Assembly: GCF_022230925.1 (NCBI RefSeq) | Contig: NZ_JAKKFH010000001.1 | Span: forward strand, 124,001-188,000 | DNA: 64,000 nt | Reading direction: 5' to 3' | DNA from: Micromonospora alfalfae | GTDB taxonomy: Bacteria > Actinomycetota > Actinomycetes > Mycobacteriales > Micromonosporaceae | In this document: piece after piece, positions 15,861-24,652 of the stretch | Numbering within the stretch: the first letter of the stretch is position 1 | Layout of the letters: each line of letters begins with the position of its first letter | Position numbers and translations under genes: made by a program | Notes under the pieces: model-generated | Seen by the model: only the letters and a program-made list of their open reading frames with translations | What the model was told of the DNA's origin: nothing | Databases searched by the model: none

Positions 15861-17070
15861 CGTGACCGACGGCATCGGCGCCGTCGACGAGGAGACCTGG
15901 GCCCGGCTGGCCGCCGACGCCGAACCCGACGCGGCCCACGGCTACCTGCTGTTCCGCGAACGGCTGGAGCCAGGCAACGCGCTACTGGTCACCGCCGACG
16001 ACGACCGGGGGCCGGTGGCCGCGATCCACGCGGTCACCGCAGTGGCCGGGACGAGCCTGTTCAGCCACCCGTGGAAACTCCTCACCGAGGAGCAGTTCCT
16101 CCGGCTCACCCCGGACGACGACGCGACAGCGATCCGTGCCGAGCACCGGGCCCTGCTCGGCGCGCTCGGCCCGGACGCACCCGGGTCGGGCGATCTCGCC
16201 GACTGGCTGACCACCACCGTCGGAGAGCCGCTCGTCGTCCGCACCTACGACCGCAGTCCCCTGTTCACCGCCCCCGACGTCGACATCACCCGCCAACGGC
16301 AGGCCGGCCGGGAGGTCGTCGCGACCCTCCAGGACCTGGTCCGACAGGGTCACGCGGGAGCTGTGGTCCTGCCGTACGTGGCCACCGACGACGAGCTGCT
16401 GCGTGGCCTGCTGGAGGCCGCCGGCTTCGTCCGGGGCTCGGTCACCGCCGCTTCCGCGTTGCACCTCGGCGGCTACCCCACCTACCAGGCGTTCCTTGAC
16501 GGGCAGAACGCCGAGACACGCCGCAACTACCGACTGGCCGAGCGCGAGGTGACCCGGGCCGGGCTCCAGGTCCGCGAGGTGCCGCTGGCCGAGCACGTCG
16601 ACCGGATCGTGGACCTTGAGGCCCGCACCGGCGAGCGCAACGGCGCGACACCCAACCGGCCCCAGCTCCGGGCGGCCCGCGCGTACCTGGCGGCGGTGCT
16701 CCCCGGGGCGATCCGGGTGGCCGTGGCGGGCCGGTCCGACGCCGAAGTTCTCGCCTGCACAGTGCAGATGTACGGCCGGCACGGCTGCTGCACCCTCGGC
16801 TACGGCAGCGACTACGACGTCACCGGTACCAGCGTCGCCTACCACCACCTGGTGTTCGGGCAGCCTGTCGAGTCCTGCATCCGGGCCGGCGTGCCCCGGT
16901 ACCGCCTCGGGTTCGAGGCGTTCGCTCCGAAGTTCCGCCGAGGCGCCCGGGTCGCCAAACGGGAGTTGTGGCTGTGGACGCCCGATGAGCGACGGCGGGA
17001 GTCGTTCGCCAGGCTCCTGCGCTTCCTCAACGAGCGCACCACCGGCCACCTGGCTGCCTACGTCCGCTGA
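15850..17070 (+). CDS. FemAB-like GNAT acyl/aminoacyltransferase
   Basis: A 406-residue protein of the large two-lobed GNAT group annotated as peptidoglycan-biosynthesis or FemAB-like. The second lobe has the typical NAETRRNYRLAEREV helix, an acyl-binding strand ending YGRHGCCTLGYGSDYD, and the C-terminal RYRLGFEAFAPKFRRGA signature. FemAB proteins transfer amino acids from aminoacyl-tRNA; relatives in biosynthetic clusters add amino acids or acyl groups to metabolites. The ATG at 15850 follows GGAAGGAAC and overlaps the MFS stop by 11 bp. It could attach an amino acid to the core that the ATP-grasp ligase also modifies. The donor is unknown. Confidence 0.82.
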   Translation: MATDVTDGIGAVDEETWARLAADAEPDAAHGYLLFRERLEPGNALLVTADDDRGPVAAIHAVTAVAGTSLFSHPWKLLTEEQFLRLTPDDDATAIRAEHRALLGALGPDAPGSGDLADWLTTTVGEPLVVRTYDRSPLFTAPDVDITRQRQAGREVVATLQDLVRQGHAGAVVLPYVATDDELLRGLLEAAGFVRGSVTAASALHLGGYPTYQAFLDGQNAETRRNYRLAEREVTRAGLQVREVPLAEHVDRIVDLEARTGERNGATPNRPQLRAARAYLAAVLPGAIRVAVAGRSDAEVLACTVQMYGRHGCCTLGYGSDYDVTGTSVAYHHLVFGQPVESCIRAGVPRYRLGFEAFAPKFRRGARVAKRELWLWTPDERRRESFARLLRFLNERTTGHLAAYVR

Positions 17071-17120
17071 TTCCCCTTCACTCCGCGTCGCATCCGACGC
17101 ACTACCACCGGGAGACCGAC

Positions 17121-18086
17121 ATGCCGCTGGCCCCTCGTGCCATGGTGATCTCGCTGCAGAAGACCGGCACCCACCTCATGCAGGGTCTGATGACCAACCT
17201 GGGGTACAAGATGGCCGGGGTGCCCCGGCCGACCCCCCGCAACACCCCGGAATTCACCGCCGCGCAGCAACGTCAGATCGCTGCGCTCACGCTGTCGAAG
17301 TCCGACTACGACGAGCTGCTGGAGTTGGAGGGCACTGAGGAGTACCAGCTCCGCGCCCAGGAAGCCTGGTCCGCCCTTGGCTGGCACTGGCAACGCAGAC
17401 TGGGCCAGCACGTCGTCAACCGGTACGGGCAGACCCGCTTCGACTTCGCCGACTCGGTGATCACCAACCCGCACCTGCCGTACTCCCGGTTCGCGGACAC
17501 CCCGGCCGGGCTCTGCTGGATCTTTCACGAGCTGGACATCAGCAAGGTGGACGGCTCCTTCTTCGCCGAGTGGGTGGAGACCGCCACCCCGCCGCTGGTC
17601 TACAACTACCGCGACCCGCGCGACGCCCTGGTGTCGATGGTCAACTTCCTGGAGGGGCGGACCCGCGAGGGGTACGGCAACTTCTACGAGTTCGACATCT
17701 TCCACCGCATCCTGACCTCCCTGCCGACCTGGGAGGAGAAGCTCGACTACGCGATGCGCGACACGTCCTTCCTCGGCCGCGACCAGTTCGAGAGGGGGTT
17801 GTGGCTGCTCCGTCACCCCGACGTGTGCAAGGTCAGCTACGAGGATCTGGTCGGGGAGCGCGGCGGCGGGTCCCGGCAACGCCAACTCGAGGCAGTGGAC
17901 CGGTTGCTGAAGCACGTCGGGTCCACAGCGGACGCCGAGGAGGTCGCCGGCAAGGTCTACGACCAGAGTTCCTGGAGTTTCTTCCGGGGCACCACAGGCA
18001 CGTGGCGGGAGCGGTTCACCAAGCGCAACGAGGCCCGTTTCACCGAGCTGTTCGGCGACATCCTGGAGCAGTACGGCTATGAGTGA
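17121..18086 (+). CDS. PAPS-dependent sulfotransferase
   Basis: A 321-residue protein of the Sulfotransfer_1 family. The 5'-phosphosulfate-binding loop is SLQKTGTHLM at residues 9-18, the 3'-phosphate-binding strand is YNYRDPRDALVSM near residue 160, and the C-terminal FFRGTTGTWRERFT segment corresponds to the RKGxxGDWKNxFT motif that closes over PAPS. It is a soluble, cytosolic-type enzyme that adds sulfate to a hydroxyl or amine of a small molecule. It begins 50 bp after the GNAT gene and its last 8 bp overlap the ATP-grasp gene. Tailoring of the cluster product is the likely job. Confidence 0.92.
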   Translation: MPLAPRAMVISLQKTGTHLMQGLMTNLGYKMAGVPRPTPRNTPEFTAAQQRQIAALTLSKSDYDELLELEGTEEYQLRAQEAWSALGWHWQRRLGQHVVNRYGQTRFDFADSVITNPHLPYSRFADTPAGLCWIFHELDISKVDGSFFAEWVETATPPLVYNYRDPRDALVSMVNFLEGRTREGYGNFYEFDIFHRILTSLPTWEEKLDYAMRDTSFLGRDQFERGLWLLRHPDVCKVSYEDLVGERGGGSRQRQLEAVDRLLKHVGSTADAEEVAGKVYDQSSWSFFRGTTGTWRERFTKRNEARFTELFGDILEQYGYE

Positions 18087-19383
18087 GGCCCGCGCCTTCC
18101 TGCTGCTCGGCGGCTACCGGGTCATCGCCCGCAACTGGGGCTTCCTCGCCGACCTCGCCGGTCGAGGGCTGCGGATCCTGCTGATCACCTCGGAACAGTG
18201 GCGGGCCGACACGACGGCCGCCATGGCCCGGGGCGAGGGTCCCGGGACGTACCTCACGGACGCGGCCTTCGTCACCGGCGAGGTCGGCATCGAGGGCAGT
18301 TTCACCTCAGGTGTGGTCGCCCACGTCCAGCGCTGGCAGCAGGAGTACGACATCGTCGGGGTCTACGCCGCGGGCGAGATGCTCGTCGAGCAGACCGGGA
18401 TCGTGGCGGATGCGCTCGGCCTGCCCGGGCCGGGCGTACGCGCGGCCCGGGTGTGTCGCAACAAGTACCTGCAACGGTTCTACCTGCCGCAGTGGAGCCC
18501 CCGGCTGGTCGTCGTGCCACCCGAGGGGCGCACCGGGCTCGACGTAGGCTCGGTGCGGTTCCCGGTGGTGCTGAAGCCCTCGGGTCGACGGTCGAGTTCC
18601 GGGGTCCAGGCGGTACGCGACCCCGAAACCCTGCCCACGCTGCTCACCGGGTACCCGGCGGCGGAGACCCTGCTGATCGAGGAGTACGTCACCGGCGCCG
18701 AGTACTCGGTGGAGGCGGTCGTCCAACACGGTCGGATCGTCTTCGAGTCGGCGACCCGGAAGCGCACCACCGAGGACGGCTCGGACTGGTTCGTCGAAAT
18801 GGCCCACACTGTGCCCGCGCCTCCCGGTGCGGAGCACGACAGGCTGCTCGCCGCCAACCGCGACATCGTGGGCAGGCTCGGTCTGGTCGCCGGCATCGTG
18901 CACACCGAACTCCGCCTCGACCGGGACGGCCGGCCGGTCCTGATGGAGGTCGCCGCCCGTACTCCCGGCGATGGCATCATGCCGCTCTACCACCTGGCGA
19001 CCGGTCGGGCGCTGGAGCAGACGATCATGGAGGTGGCGCTCGACGAGCCGGCGGCGCATCCCCCACCCCGGCGCTACGCCCGCCAGGTCTACCTGCCCCA
19101 GCCGAGGGGAACGTTGCAGGACGTGAAGCTGCGCTGGCCGGGCGTGGAGCCGCAGTGGGTGCCGGAGGGGCAACCGTGGCCGGTCATCGCACCGGGCGAA
19201 GCCGACGACCCGCCCGCCCTGCGGCACGTCATCGTGCTCAAGGAACGCGGGGCACGCCTCGGTGAGCTGCGCGAATCCGGTGACCGCGCTGTGACGTTCC
19301 TGATCGACGCCCCGACCCTCGACGACCTCGACGAGCTGGAGCGGCAGGTGAGCGCGGCGATCGACATCATCGTCGATCCCTGA
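18079..19383 (+). CDS. ATP-grasp ligase, L-amino-acid-ligase-like
   Basis: A 434-residue carboxylate-amine ligase of the ATP-grasp superfamily. The ATP-binding lysines lie in RNKYLQRF and FPVVLKPSGRRSS, the grasp loop follows near LLIEEYVTGAEYSVE, and the Mg-binding acidic/Asn-type segment is LMEVAARTPGDG. An added C-terminal domain of about 100 residues resembles that of BacD/YwfE-type amino-acid ligases. Such enzymes activate a carboxylate as acyl phosphate and join it to an amine, often an amino acid. It overlaps the sulfotransferase by 8 bp. It is the best candidate for the step that builds an amide backbone in this cluster, since no NRPS or PKS is present. Confidence 0.9.
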   Translation: MSEARAFLLLGGYRVIARNWGFLADLAGRGLRILLITSEQWRADTTAAMARGEGPGTYLTDAAFVTGEVGIEGSFTSGVVAHVQRWQQEYDIVGVYAAGEMLVEQTGIVADALGLPGPGVRAARVCRNKYLQRFYLPQWSPRLVVVPPEGRTGLDVGSVRFPVVLKPSGRRSSSGVQAVRDPETLPTLLTGYPAAETLLIEEYVTGAEYSVEAVVQHGRIVFESATRKRTTEDGSDWFVEMAHTVPAPPGAEHDRLLAANRDIVGRLGLVAGIVHTELRLDRDGRPVLMEVAARTPGDGIMPLYHLATGRALEQTIMEVALDEPAAHPPPRRYARQVYLPQPRGTLQDVKLRWPGVEPQWVPEGQPWPVIAPGEADDPPALRHVIVLKERGARLGELRESGDRAVTFLIDAPTLDDLDELERQVSAAIDIIVDP

Positions 19384-19465
19384 CCACCACGTCCACGACT
19401 GAACGGTGGTGGCACGCCGGATCGACTAGGGTGCTTCGAAAGATCGCCCCGATGAGGAGGAACCG

Positions 19466-19726
19466 GTGTTCATCTTGGAGCTGACCTTCGGCGACGAACC
19501 CGACCGGCTCGCCGCCCGACCGGCGCACCGGGAGCGTCTCCAGGCCCTGCACCAGGAGGGCCGGCTGGTCATGGCCGGGCCGTTCGCCGACGACTCCGGA
19601 GCACTGCTGATCTTCGACGTCCCGGACGCCGAGGCGTTCGCGGCGGTCGTCGCCGAGGACCCCTACTACCGGACCCCCGGAGTGACGATCACCAGCCAGC
19701 GGGAGTGGTCACCGATCGTCCGGTAG
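19466..19726 (+). CDS. YciI-like small protein
   Basis: An 86-residue GTG-started protein with AGGAGGAA upstream. It matches the YciI fold (ferredoxin-like dimer with conserved His/Asp): RPAHRERLQALHQEGRL, AGPFADDSGALLIFD, and the PYYRTPGVT end. Functions in this family are mostly unknown; some are dehydrochlorinase- or muconolactone-isomerase-like. It lies 82 bp after the ATP-grasp gene and may or may not belong to the cluster. Confidence 0.85.
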   Translation: MFILELTFGDEPDRLAARPAHRERLQALHQEGRLVMAGPFADDSGALLIFDVPDAEAFAAVVAEDPYYRTPGVTITSQREWSPIVR

Positions 19727-19775
19727 CGAGGGCTTCGGCGGCGCAGCGGCTGCCAGGGTCCGGGTGCACGCAAAC

Positions 19776-20138
19776 TCACGACTCGCCGTCCACCGCGAGC
19801 GCAGCACGGTTACCGACGTAGCCCAGGTAGAGCAGGTAGGGCACGACCAGCACGGCGAGCACCAGGACCGCCGCGATCACCGGCGGATCGCCGAATGCGG
19901 CGCCGAGGATGACCGGCAGCGGGGACACGACCGCCAACAGCATCCCGGTCCGATAGAAGGGGCGCTCGACCCGACGATGCGCCGCGTACCAGTGCTCGGT
20001 CGATCGCATGGTCGCCGGGGTCCGCACCCCGGGGCTGCGGTACCTGTCAACCGACGGCCGCACTGACGCTCTGGCGGCGAATGCGACGAGCCATCCGAGG
20101 AACGCGTAGACCACCGAGATGAACGCTCCAGCCAGCAA
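19776..20138 (-). CDS. SdpI-like membrane protein
   Basis: A 120-residue protein with about three hydrophobic helices and a central STEHWYAAHRR segment like that of SdpI/YhfL-type proteins, some of which give immunity to secreted toxins. The start is taken as TTG at 20138 because a strong AGGAGGTGG lies 6-8 nt upstream; no better start exists. It faces the YciI gene convergently. Confidence 0.65.
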   Translation of the reverse strand: MLAGAFISVVYAFLGWLVAFAARASVRPSVDRYRSPGVRTPATMRSTEHWYAAHRRVERPFYRTGMLLAVVSPLPVILGAAFGDPPVIAAVLVLAVLVVPYLLYLGYVGNRAALAVDGES

Positions 20139-20251
20139 AGGCCACCTCCTGACGCATCAGTTGCTGTCAGCGTAGGTTCCCACCCAGTTGGGCACCACAG
20201 GCCGCGGGCGTTGGGGTGGCACCACGCTGCGGCGGAGCCGTCGACAACAGC

Positions 20252-20289
20252 AAAACGCCCTGGTCGGATTATCCCGACCAGGGCGTTTT
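20252..20289 (-). terminator. Terminator after tRNA-Ala (symmetrical)
   Basis: A perfect 16-bp inverted repeat: AAAACGCCCTGGTCGG, a 6-base loop, then its exact complement ending TTTT. It works in either direction and sits 6 bp beyond the 3' end of the tRNA. Confidence 0.9.
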
Positions 20290-20295
20290 CAAGGG

Positions 20296-20368
20296 TGGAG
20301 CCGAGGGGACTCGAACCCCTGACCCCCACACTGCCAGTGTGGTGCGCTACCAGCTGCGCCACGGCCCC
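20296..20368 (-). tRNA. tRNA-Ala (anticodon GGC)
   Basis: A 73-nt cloverleaf on the minus strand. The acceptor GGGGCCG pairs with CGGCTCC including the G3-U70 pair that marks alanine tRNAs. The D-arm is GCGCAGCTGGTAGCGC. The anticodon stem is CCACA/TGTGG with loop CTGGCAG, so the anticodon is GGC. The T-arm is AGGGGTTCGAGTCCCCT. CCA is not encoded. It is followed at once by a strong terminator. Confidence 0.97.
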
Positions 20369-20456
20369 TTGCTGTTGTCCCGGTCGCCCGGGCACTGGGA
20401 AACTATACACAGACGGGCCCGCATGGTCATCTCGCGGGGTCCCCCGCCGGGCCGGG

Positions 20457-21011
20457 TCAGTTGAGCGCCACGTCCGGCGGGAAGTGTGCGACGGCTGCCA
20501 TCATCCCGCCCTGCCGACGCAGCACCATCGGCCACAGGTCGTCGGGCCGGTCGACGAAGGCGTCCCCGGGTAGCCCGTCCAGCACGAACCAGGACCCGTC
20601 GGCGATCTCCTGCTCCAACTGGCCGCTGCCCCAGCCGGAGTAGCCGGCGAAGACCCGGATGCCGCCGATGCTCTCCCGCAGCCGCTCCGGGTCGACCGAG
20701 AGGTCGATGGTGCCGACCGCCCCGGAAACCTGGTGGAAGCCCTTCACCCGGCGCATCGGGTGTCGCATCCGGGCGAGGCAGATGGCCGAGTCGGGCTGCA
20801 CCGGGCCACCCTCGAAGAGCACCGCCGGGTGGCGGGCGAGGTCGCTCCAGTCACCGAGCACCTCGGCCACCGGCACCTCGGTGGCCCGGTTCAGCACCAC
20901 ACCGAGCGAGCCGCCCGGTTCGTGGGCCACCAGCAGCACCACCGTACGGTCGAAGTTCGGGTCCTTGAGCGCCGGAGTCGCGACCAGCAGCCGCCCGGTC
21001 ATCGACTCCAT
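20457..21011 (-). CDS. YqgE/AlgH family protein
   Basis: A 184-residue protein matching YqgE/AlgH (DUF179): GRLLVATPALKDPNFDRTVV at the start, LFEGGPVQPD in the middle, and RVFAGYSGWGSGQLE. The family is widespread and its role is unclear; it was once linked to alginate regulation in Pseudomonas. The ATG at 21011 is chosen by comparison with the usual start of the family; an ATG at 21047 in the same frame is an alternative. A single-gene unit upstream of tRNA-Ala on the same strand. Confidence 0.9.
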   Translation of the reverse strand: MESMTGRLLVATPALKDPNFDRTVVLLVAHEPGGSLGVVLNRATEVPVAEVLGDWSDLARHPAVLFEGGPVQPDSAICLARMRHPMRRVKGFHQVSGAVGTIDLSVDPERLRESIGGIRVFAGYSGWGSGQLEQEIADGSWFVLDGLPGDAFVDRPDDLWPMVLRRQGGMMAAVAHFPPDVALN

Positions 21012-21368
21012 CGCTCGTCCGCCGATCGCCTGGCCCTCTCCCTGCATGCCACACACCCGTCAACCGTGAGCCCGCGCCGGGCGCCGGTCATCGACCGGAT
21101 CCGCCCGCCGCATCGGGTTCAGCCGCGCTGTCAACGCCATGCCTGGCACCATAGCCTGCGTGCTGGGTGCTGGCTAAGGTCTGACCGGCGGGTGATCGGA
21201 CAGTTAAGACGAAGGGCCGCCGCACCCGACGGCGGAGCTCCCGGTGATCGACCGATCGGGACCACCGACGGCCGAGAAACGCCCGAAAGGTCCGTCACAT
21301 CCCGATAGATTCGGCTGATCGGGAGGGCGACCGCGGTTGCCCCTGCCCGCGACACGGAGGCGGGTGCG

Positions 21369-22964
21369 ATGGCAAGTGTCCGGGACGCGACGTACGACGT
21401 GCTCCGCACCCTCGGTATGACCACTGTCTTCGGCAACCCCGGTTCCACCGAGGAGCCGTTCCTCCAGGACTTCCCCGCCGACTTCCACTACGTCCACGCG
21501 CTGCACGAGGCGACGGCCGTCGCGATGGCCGACGGCTACGCCCAGGCCAGCGGAGTGCCCGCCCACGTCAACCTGCACACCGCACCGGGCACCGGCAACG
21601 GCATGGGCAACCTGGTCACCGCCTGGCACAACAAGACCCCGCTGATCGTCACCGCCGGCCAGCAGACCCGGGAGATGCTGCTCCTGGAACCCCGGCTGAC
21701 CAGCCGCCGATCCACCGAGCTTCCGCAGCCCTACGTGAAGTGGGCCTACGAGCCGGCCCGTGCGCAGGACATCCCCGCGGCGATGCTGCGGGCGTACGCG
21801 ACGGCGGTGCAGCCACCGGCCGGGCCGGTCTTCCTCTCCCTGCCGATGGACGACTGGGCCCAGCCAGCCGATCCGCCGCCCGCGCCGCGAACGGTGGCCA
21901 CCCGGTTCGCGCCGGACCCGCAGCGGTTGGCGGAGTTCGTCAGGGTGCTGGCCGGCAGCCGCAACCCGGTGCTCGTGTACGGGCCGGGAGTGGACCGCTC
22001 CGCTAGCTGGCCGACAGCCGTCGCCCTGGCGGAGCGGCTGGCCGCGCCGGTCTGGTCTGCTCCCGCCCCCGAGCGGGCGGTGTTCCCCGAGGACCACCAG
22101 CACTTCCGCGGCGTGCTGCCGTACGCGATCGGTCCGCTCGCCGAGGCGCTGCGCGGACACGACACGGTGCTGGTTGTCGGCGCCCCGGTGTTCCGCTACT
22201 ACCCGTACGTGCCGGGCGGGCACCTGCCCGACGGCGCCCGCCTGCTGCACATCACCGACGACCCCGACGAGGCCGCCCGAGCCCCGGTCGGTGACAGCCT
22301 GCTCAGCGACCCGGGGCTGGCCCTGGCCGCGCTGGTCGAAGGGGTGCCGCCGAGCGACCGGCCGGCACCCACCCGACGGGACGCACTGCCCCCGCCGGAG
22401 GTCGGCACCCCGCTGAGCGCCGACGCCCTGTTCGCCGCGCTGGCCGCACACTGGCCGACCGACGGCGTGCTGGTCCAGGAGTCACCATCCAACCTGTCCG
22501 CGCTACGTCGTCAGCTTCGGGTCACCCGCCCGGCGTCGTACTTCACGATGGCCAGCGGCGGCCTCGGCTACGGCCTGCCGGCAGCGATCGGCATCGCGCT
22601 GGCCGAGCGGGACACCGGGCGCGGTCGCCCGGTGGTGGCGGTGATCGGCGACGGCTCCTTCCACTATTCGGTACAGGCGCTCTGGACGGCCGCGCGCCTG
22701 GCACTGCCGGTGGTGGTCGTCGTGCCGGTCAACCAGCAGTACGCGATCCTCAAGGCGTTCGCCGAGCTGAAGCACACTCCCGGGGTGCCCGGCCTGGACC
22801 TGCCGGGGTTGGACGTCACGGCGATCGCGGCCGGCTACGGCTGTGCCACGCAGGTGGTGGAGACCCCCGATCAGTTCGGCGCGGCGCTCTCCGCCGGGCT
22901 GCGCGCCGACCGGCCCACCGTGTTGCCGGTGCCGATCAGCACCGACGTGCCCAGCATCCTGTGA
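21369..22964 (+). CDS. ThDP-dependent decarboxylase, benzoylformate-decarboxylase-like
   Basis: A 531-residue thiamine-diphosphate enzyme. The N-terminal Pyr domain has FGNPGSTEEPF with the Ser of benzoylformate decarboxylase (Ser26 there), the activating Glu in HEATAVAMADGYA, and His70-like LHTAPGTGNGMG. The C-terminal PP domain has the GDGSFHYSVQALW motif that holds Mg and ThDP. It decarboxylates an aromatic or branched 2-keto acid to an aldehyde; the exact substrate is inferred from similarity only. GGAGG lies 8 nt before the ATG. The 308-bp region in front (21061-21368) has no gene and no motif I recognise. Confidence 0.9.
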   Translation: MASVRDATYDVLRTLGMTTVFGNPGSTEEPFLQDFPADFHYVHALHEATAVAMADGYAQASGVPAHVNLHTAPGTGNGMGNLVTAWHNKTPLIVTAGQQTREMLLLEPRLTSRRSTELPQPYVKWAYEPARAQDIPAAMLRAYATAVQPPAGPVFLSLPMDDWAQPADPPPAPRTVATRFAPDPQRLAEFVRVLAGSRNPVLVYGPGVDRSASWPTAVALAERLAAPVWSAPAPERAVFPEDHQHFRGVLPYAIGPLAEALRGHDTVLVVGAPVFRYYPYVPGGHLPDGARLLHITDDPDEAARAPVGDSLLSDPGLALAALVEGVPPSDRPAPTRRDALPPPEVGTPLSADALFAALAAHWPTDGVLVQESPSNLSALRRQLRVTRPASYFTMASGGLGYGLPAAIGIALAERDTGRGRPVVAVIGDGSFHYSVQALWTAARLALPVVVVVPVNQQYAILKAFAELKHTPGVPGLDLPGLDVTAIAAGYGCATQVVETPDQFGAALSAGLRADRPTVLPVPISTDVPSIL

Positions 22965-22970
22965 ACCGGA

Positions 22971-23924
22971 TCAGCGCGGTGCGATCGCCAGCGGGGCGCC
23001 GGTGAAGACGTCCAGCACCGGGCGGCTGCCCAGCGGCGTCGCGAGGGTTACGGTGACCGGCTCCAGTTTCAGCATTGCGATGCATTCGCCGGTGGCCCGG
23101 GTGACACCGCCACCGACCACCACGACGTCCGGCCGTTCCCACACCAACGGCGTGATCCCGGTGTCGCACGCGCCGACGCCGAGGCGCACCGTCAGCCGGG
23201 CGTCGTCGACGGCGGCCAGGTCCTGGGCCGCCACCAACCCGTCCGGCAGCGGCCGGGCCGGAGCGGTCGGCTCGGGGACGGGGGTGACCGCCGTGGGCGC
23301 GACGGCGAGCCGGACCACGGGGGTGGCCAACTCCTTGATGGTGAACAGCCAGGCCGGGACCTGCGCCACGCCCCGACTCGTGCGCACCGGCACGGCGCCC
23401 AACGTGACAGCGGTGACGGTGAGCGGGAGGCAGGCGGTCTGCGTGCTGCTCGTGGCCCATCCGTCGGGCCCTGGTTCGACGGTGGGGCCGCCGGGGGTGG
23501 GCCGTCCGGGCCGCTTCGGCCGCCCCGGGCAGGGCAGTGGGTCACCCTGGTCGAGCTGCCGGTACGCCTCGGCGGCGCTGACCAACGGCAGCGTCAACCG
23601 TCCGTCCGGGAATTGGATCTCGCCGCCGACCCGGGTGGGCGGTATTCCGACCTGCTCGCGGTACCACCCGGCCCGGAAGGCCGCCTCGGTCTCGGGGGTG
23701 AAGCCCGGGTCACCGGTGAGCAGTGTCGGCCCCTCCAACGGCACGTAGCCGGTGCGCCAGTCGGGGCCGGGCCGCCACGCCTCGGCGACCTCAGCGGCGC
23801 GCTGGTCGAAGGCCTCCGCCCCGTGCGTCGGGTTGGGCGGGCCGCCGGCCGGACCGGCGTCGGTCGCGGCACAGCCGGCCATCAGCAGCAACGGGAGTAC
23901 GAGCAGCAGGGCAGGCCGATTCAT
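22971..23924 (-). CDS. Secreted lipoprotein, unknown function
   Basis: A 317-residue protein with a lipoprotein signal (MNRPALLLVLPLLLMAGC; lipobox LMAGC), so it should be anchored to the outer face of the membrane. The mature part has a repeated-looking beta-rich region with two pairs of cysteines and a Pro/Val-rich stretch (PVPEPTAPARPL). No known domain is recognised. The ATG at 23924 is chosen because it opens the signal peptide. It is convergent with the decarboxylase, with only 6 bp between the stops. Confidence 0.82.
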   Translation of the reverse strand: MNRPALLLVLPLLLMAGCAATDAGPAGGPPNPTHGAEAFDQRAAEVAEAWRPGPDWRTGYVPLEGPTLLTGDPGFTPETEAAFRAGWYREQVGIPPTRVGGEIQFPDGRLTLPLVSAAEAYRQLDQGDPLPCPGRPKRPGRPTPGGPTVEPGPDGWATSSTQTACLPLTVTAVTLGAVPVRTSRGVAQVPAWLFTIKELATPVVRLAVAPTAVTPVPEPTAPARPLPDGLVAAQDLAAVDDARLTVRLGVGACDTGITPLVWERPDVVVVGGGVTRATGECIAMLKLEPVTVTLATPLGSRPVLDVFTGAPLAIAPR

Positions 23925-23969
23925 GTACGGTTCGACGCCTCCGCCGACCGGCCGGTTCCCCACCTGAGC

Positions 23970-24479
23970 TCAGGTCTCGCCTCCCAGATCCGTCTGGTAC
24001 GCCTCCCAGAGCAGGTCGGCGCCGCGCCGCCGATGCCGGGCCAACCGCCGCAGCAGGTGCCCGGCCCGGTGTCGCAACTCATCGGGGCGCGTCTCGGGCC
24101 GCTCGGCGATCTGCTGAACCGCCAGGATCGCGGCGACGATCGCCACGTGTTCCCGGGTCAGCAGCCGCACCCCGTGGTCCAGCCGCGGCGACTGGGTGAG
24201 CAACTCCCGGTAGAGGCCGGTGGGACCTTCGGTCACCCGGACGTGCTCGGCGAAGCCCGTGCGCACCGGACGCAGCCGAAGGAGAACCTCCTCGCGCCAG
24301 CACGGGTCGGTGCTGGCGACGGCGACTGCCCGGCCGAGGGCGTGCACGTCACCGGCGAGGCCGGCCGGGCGCGGGGCGCCGGGTAGACCGATGGAATGTG
24401 GATCGGCGGGGAGCCCCGCCGGATGCGCGACGCGCGGTCGGGCGACGACTGACGGCTGCTGGACCGGACCGGTGACCAT
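23970..24479 (-). CDS. Helical hypothetical protein
   Basis: A 169-residue protein with a strong GGGAGG at 5-7 nt before the ATG. The first 50 residues are Pro/Ala-rich; the rest is helical and Arg-rich (VRLLTREHVAIVAAILAVQQI, HLLRRLARHRRRGADLLWEAY). No family recognised. It ends 45 bp before the lipoprotein start on the same strand. Confidence 0.7.
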   Translation of the reverse strand: MVTGPVQQPSVVARPRVAHPAGLPADPHSIGLPGAPRPAGLAGDVHALGRAVAVASTDPCWREEVLLRLRPVRTGFAEHVRVTEGPTGLYRELLTQSPRLDHGVRLLTREHVAIVAAILAVQQIAERPETRPDELRHRAGHLLRRLARHRRRGADLLWEAYQTDLGGET

Positions 24480-24652
24480 GGCACCTCCCGCGCTGCGGCG
24501 CTGCTACCCCATACCGCGATGGTGAGGCTGCCCGGACCGCCCTGTCCAGGGCCCTGAGCCGTCTCATCTGCCCCGTTGACCCCAGTGACCCCACCAGCCC
24601 CGTTGATGCGGCCTCCAGCGCCGCACAGGCCTGCTGGGGAGTACGACCCGGC

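Noticed and set aside
12797..19383. Saxitoxin-type pathway
   Set aside because: Carbamoyl- and sulfotransferases are present, but no SxtA-like PKS, amidinotransferase or Rieske oxygenases.
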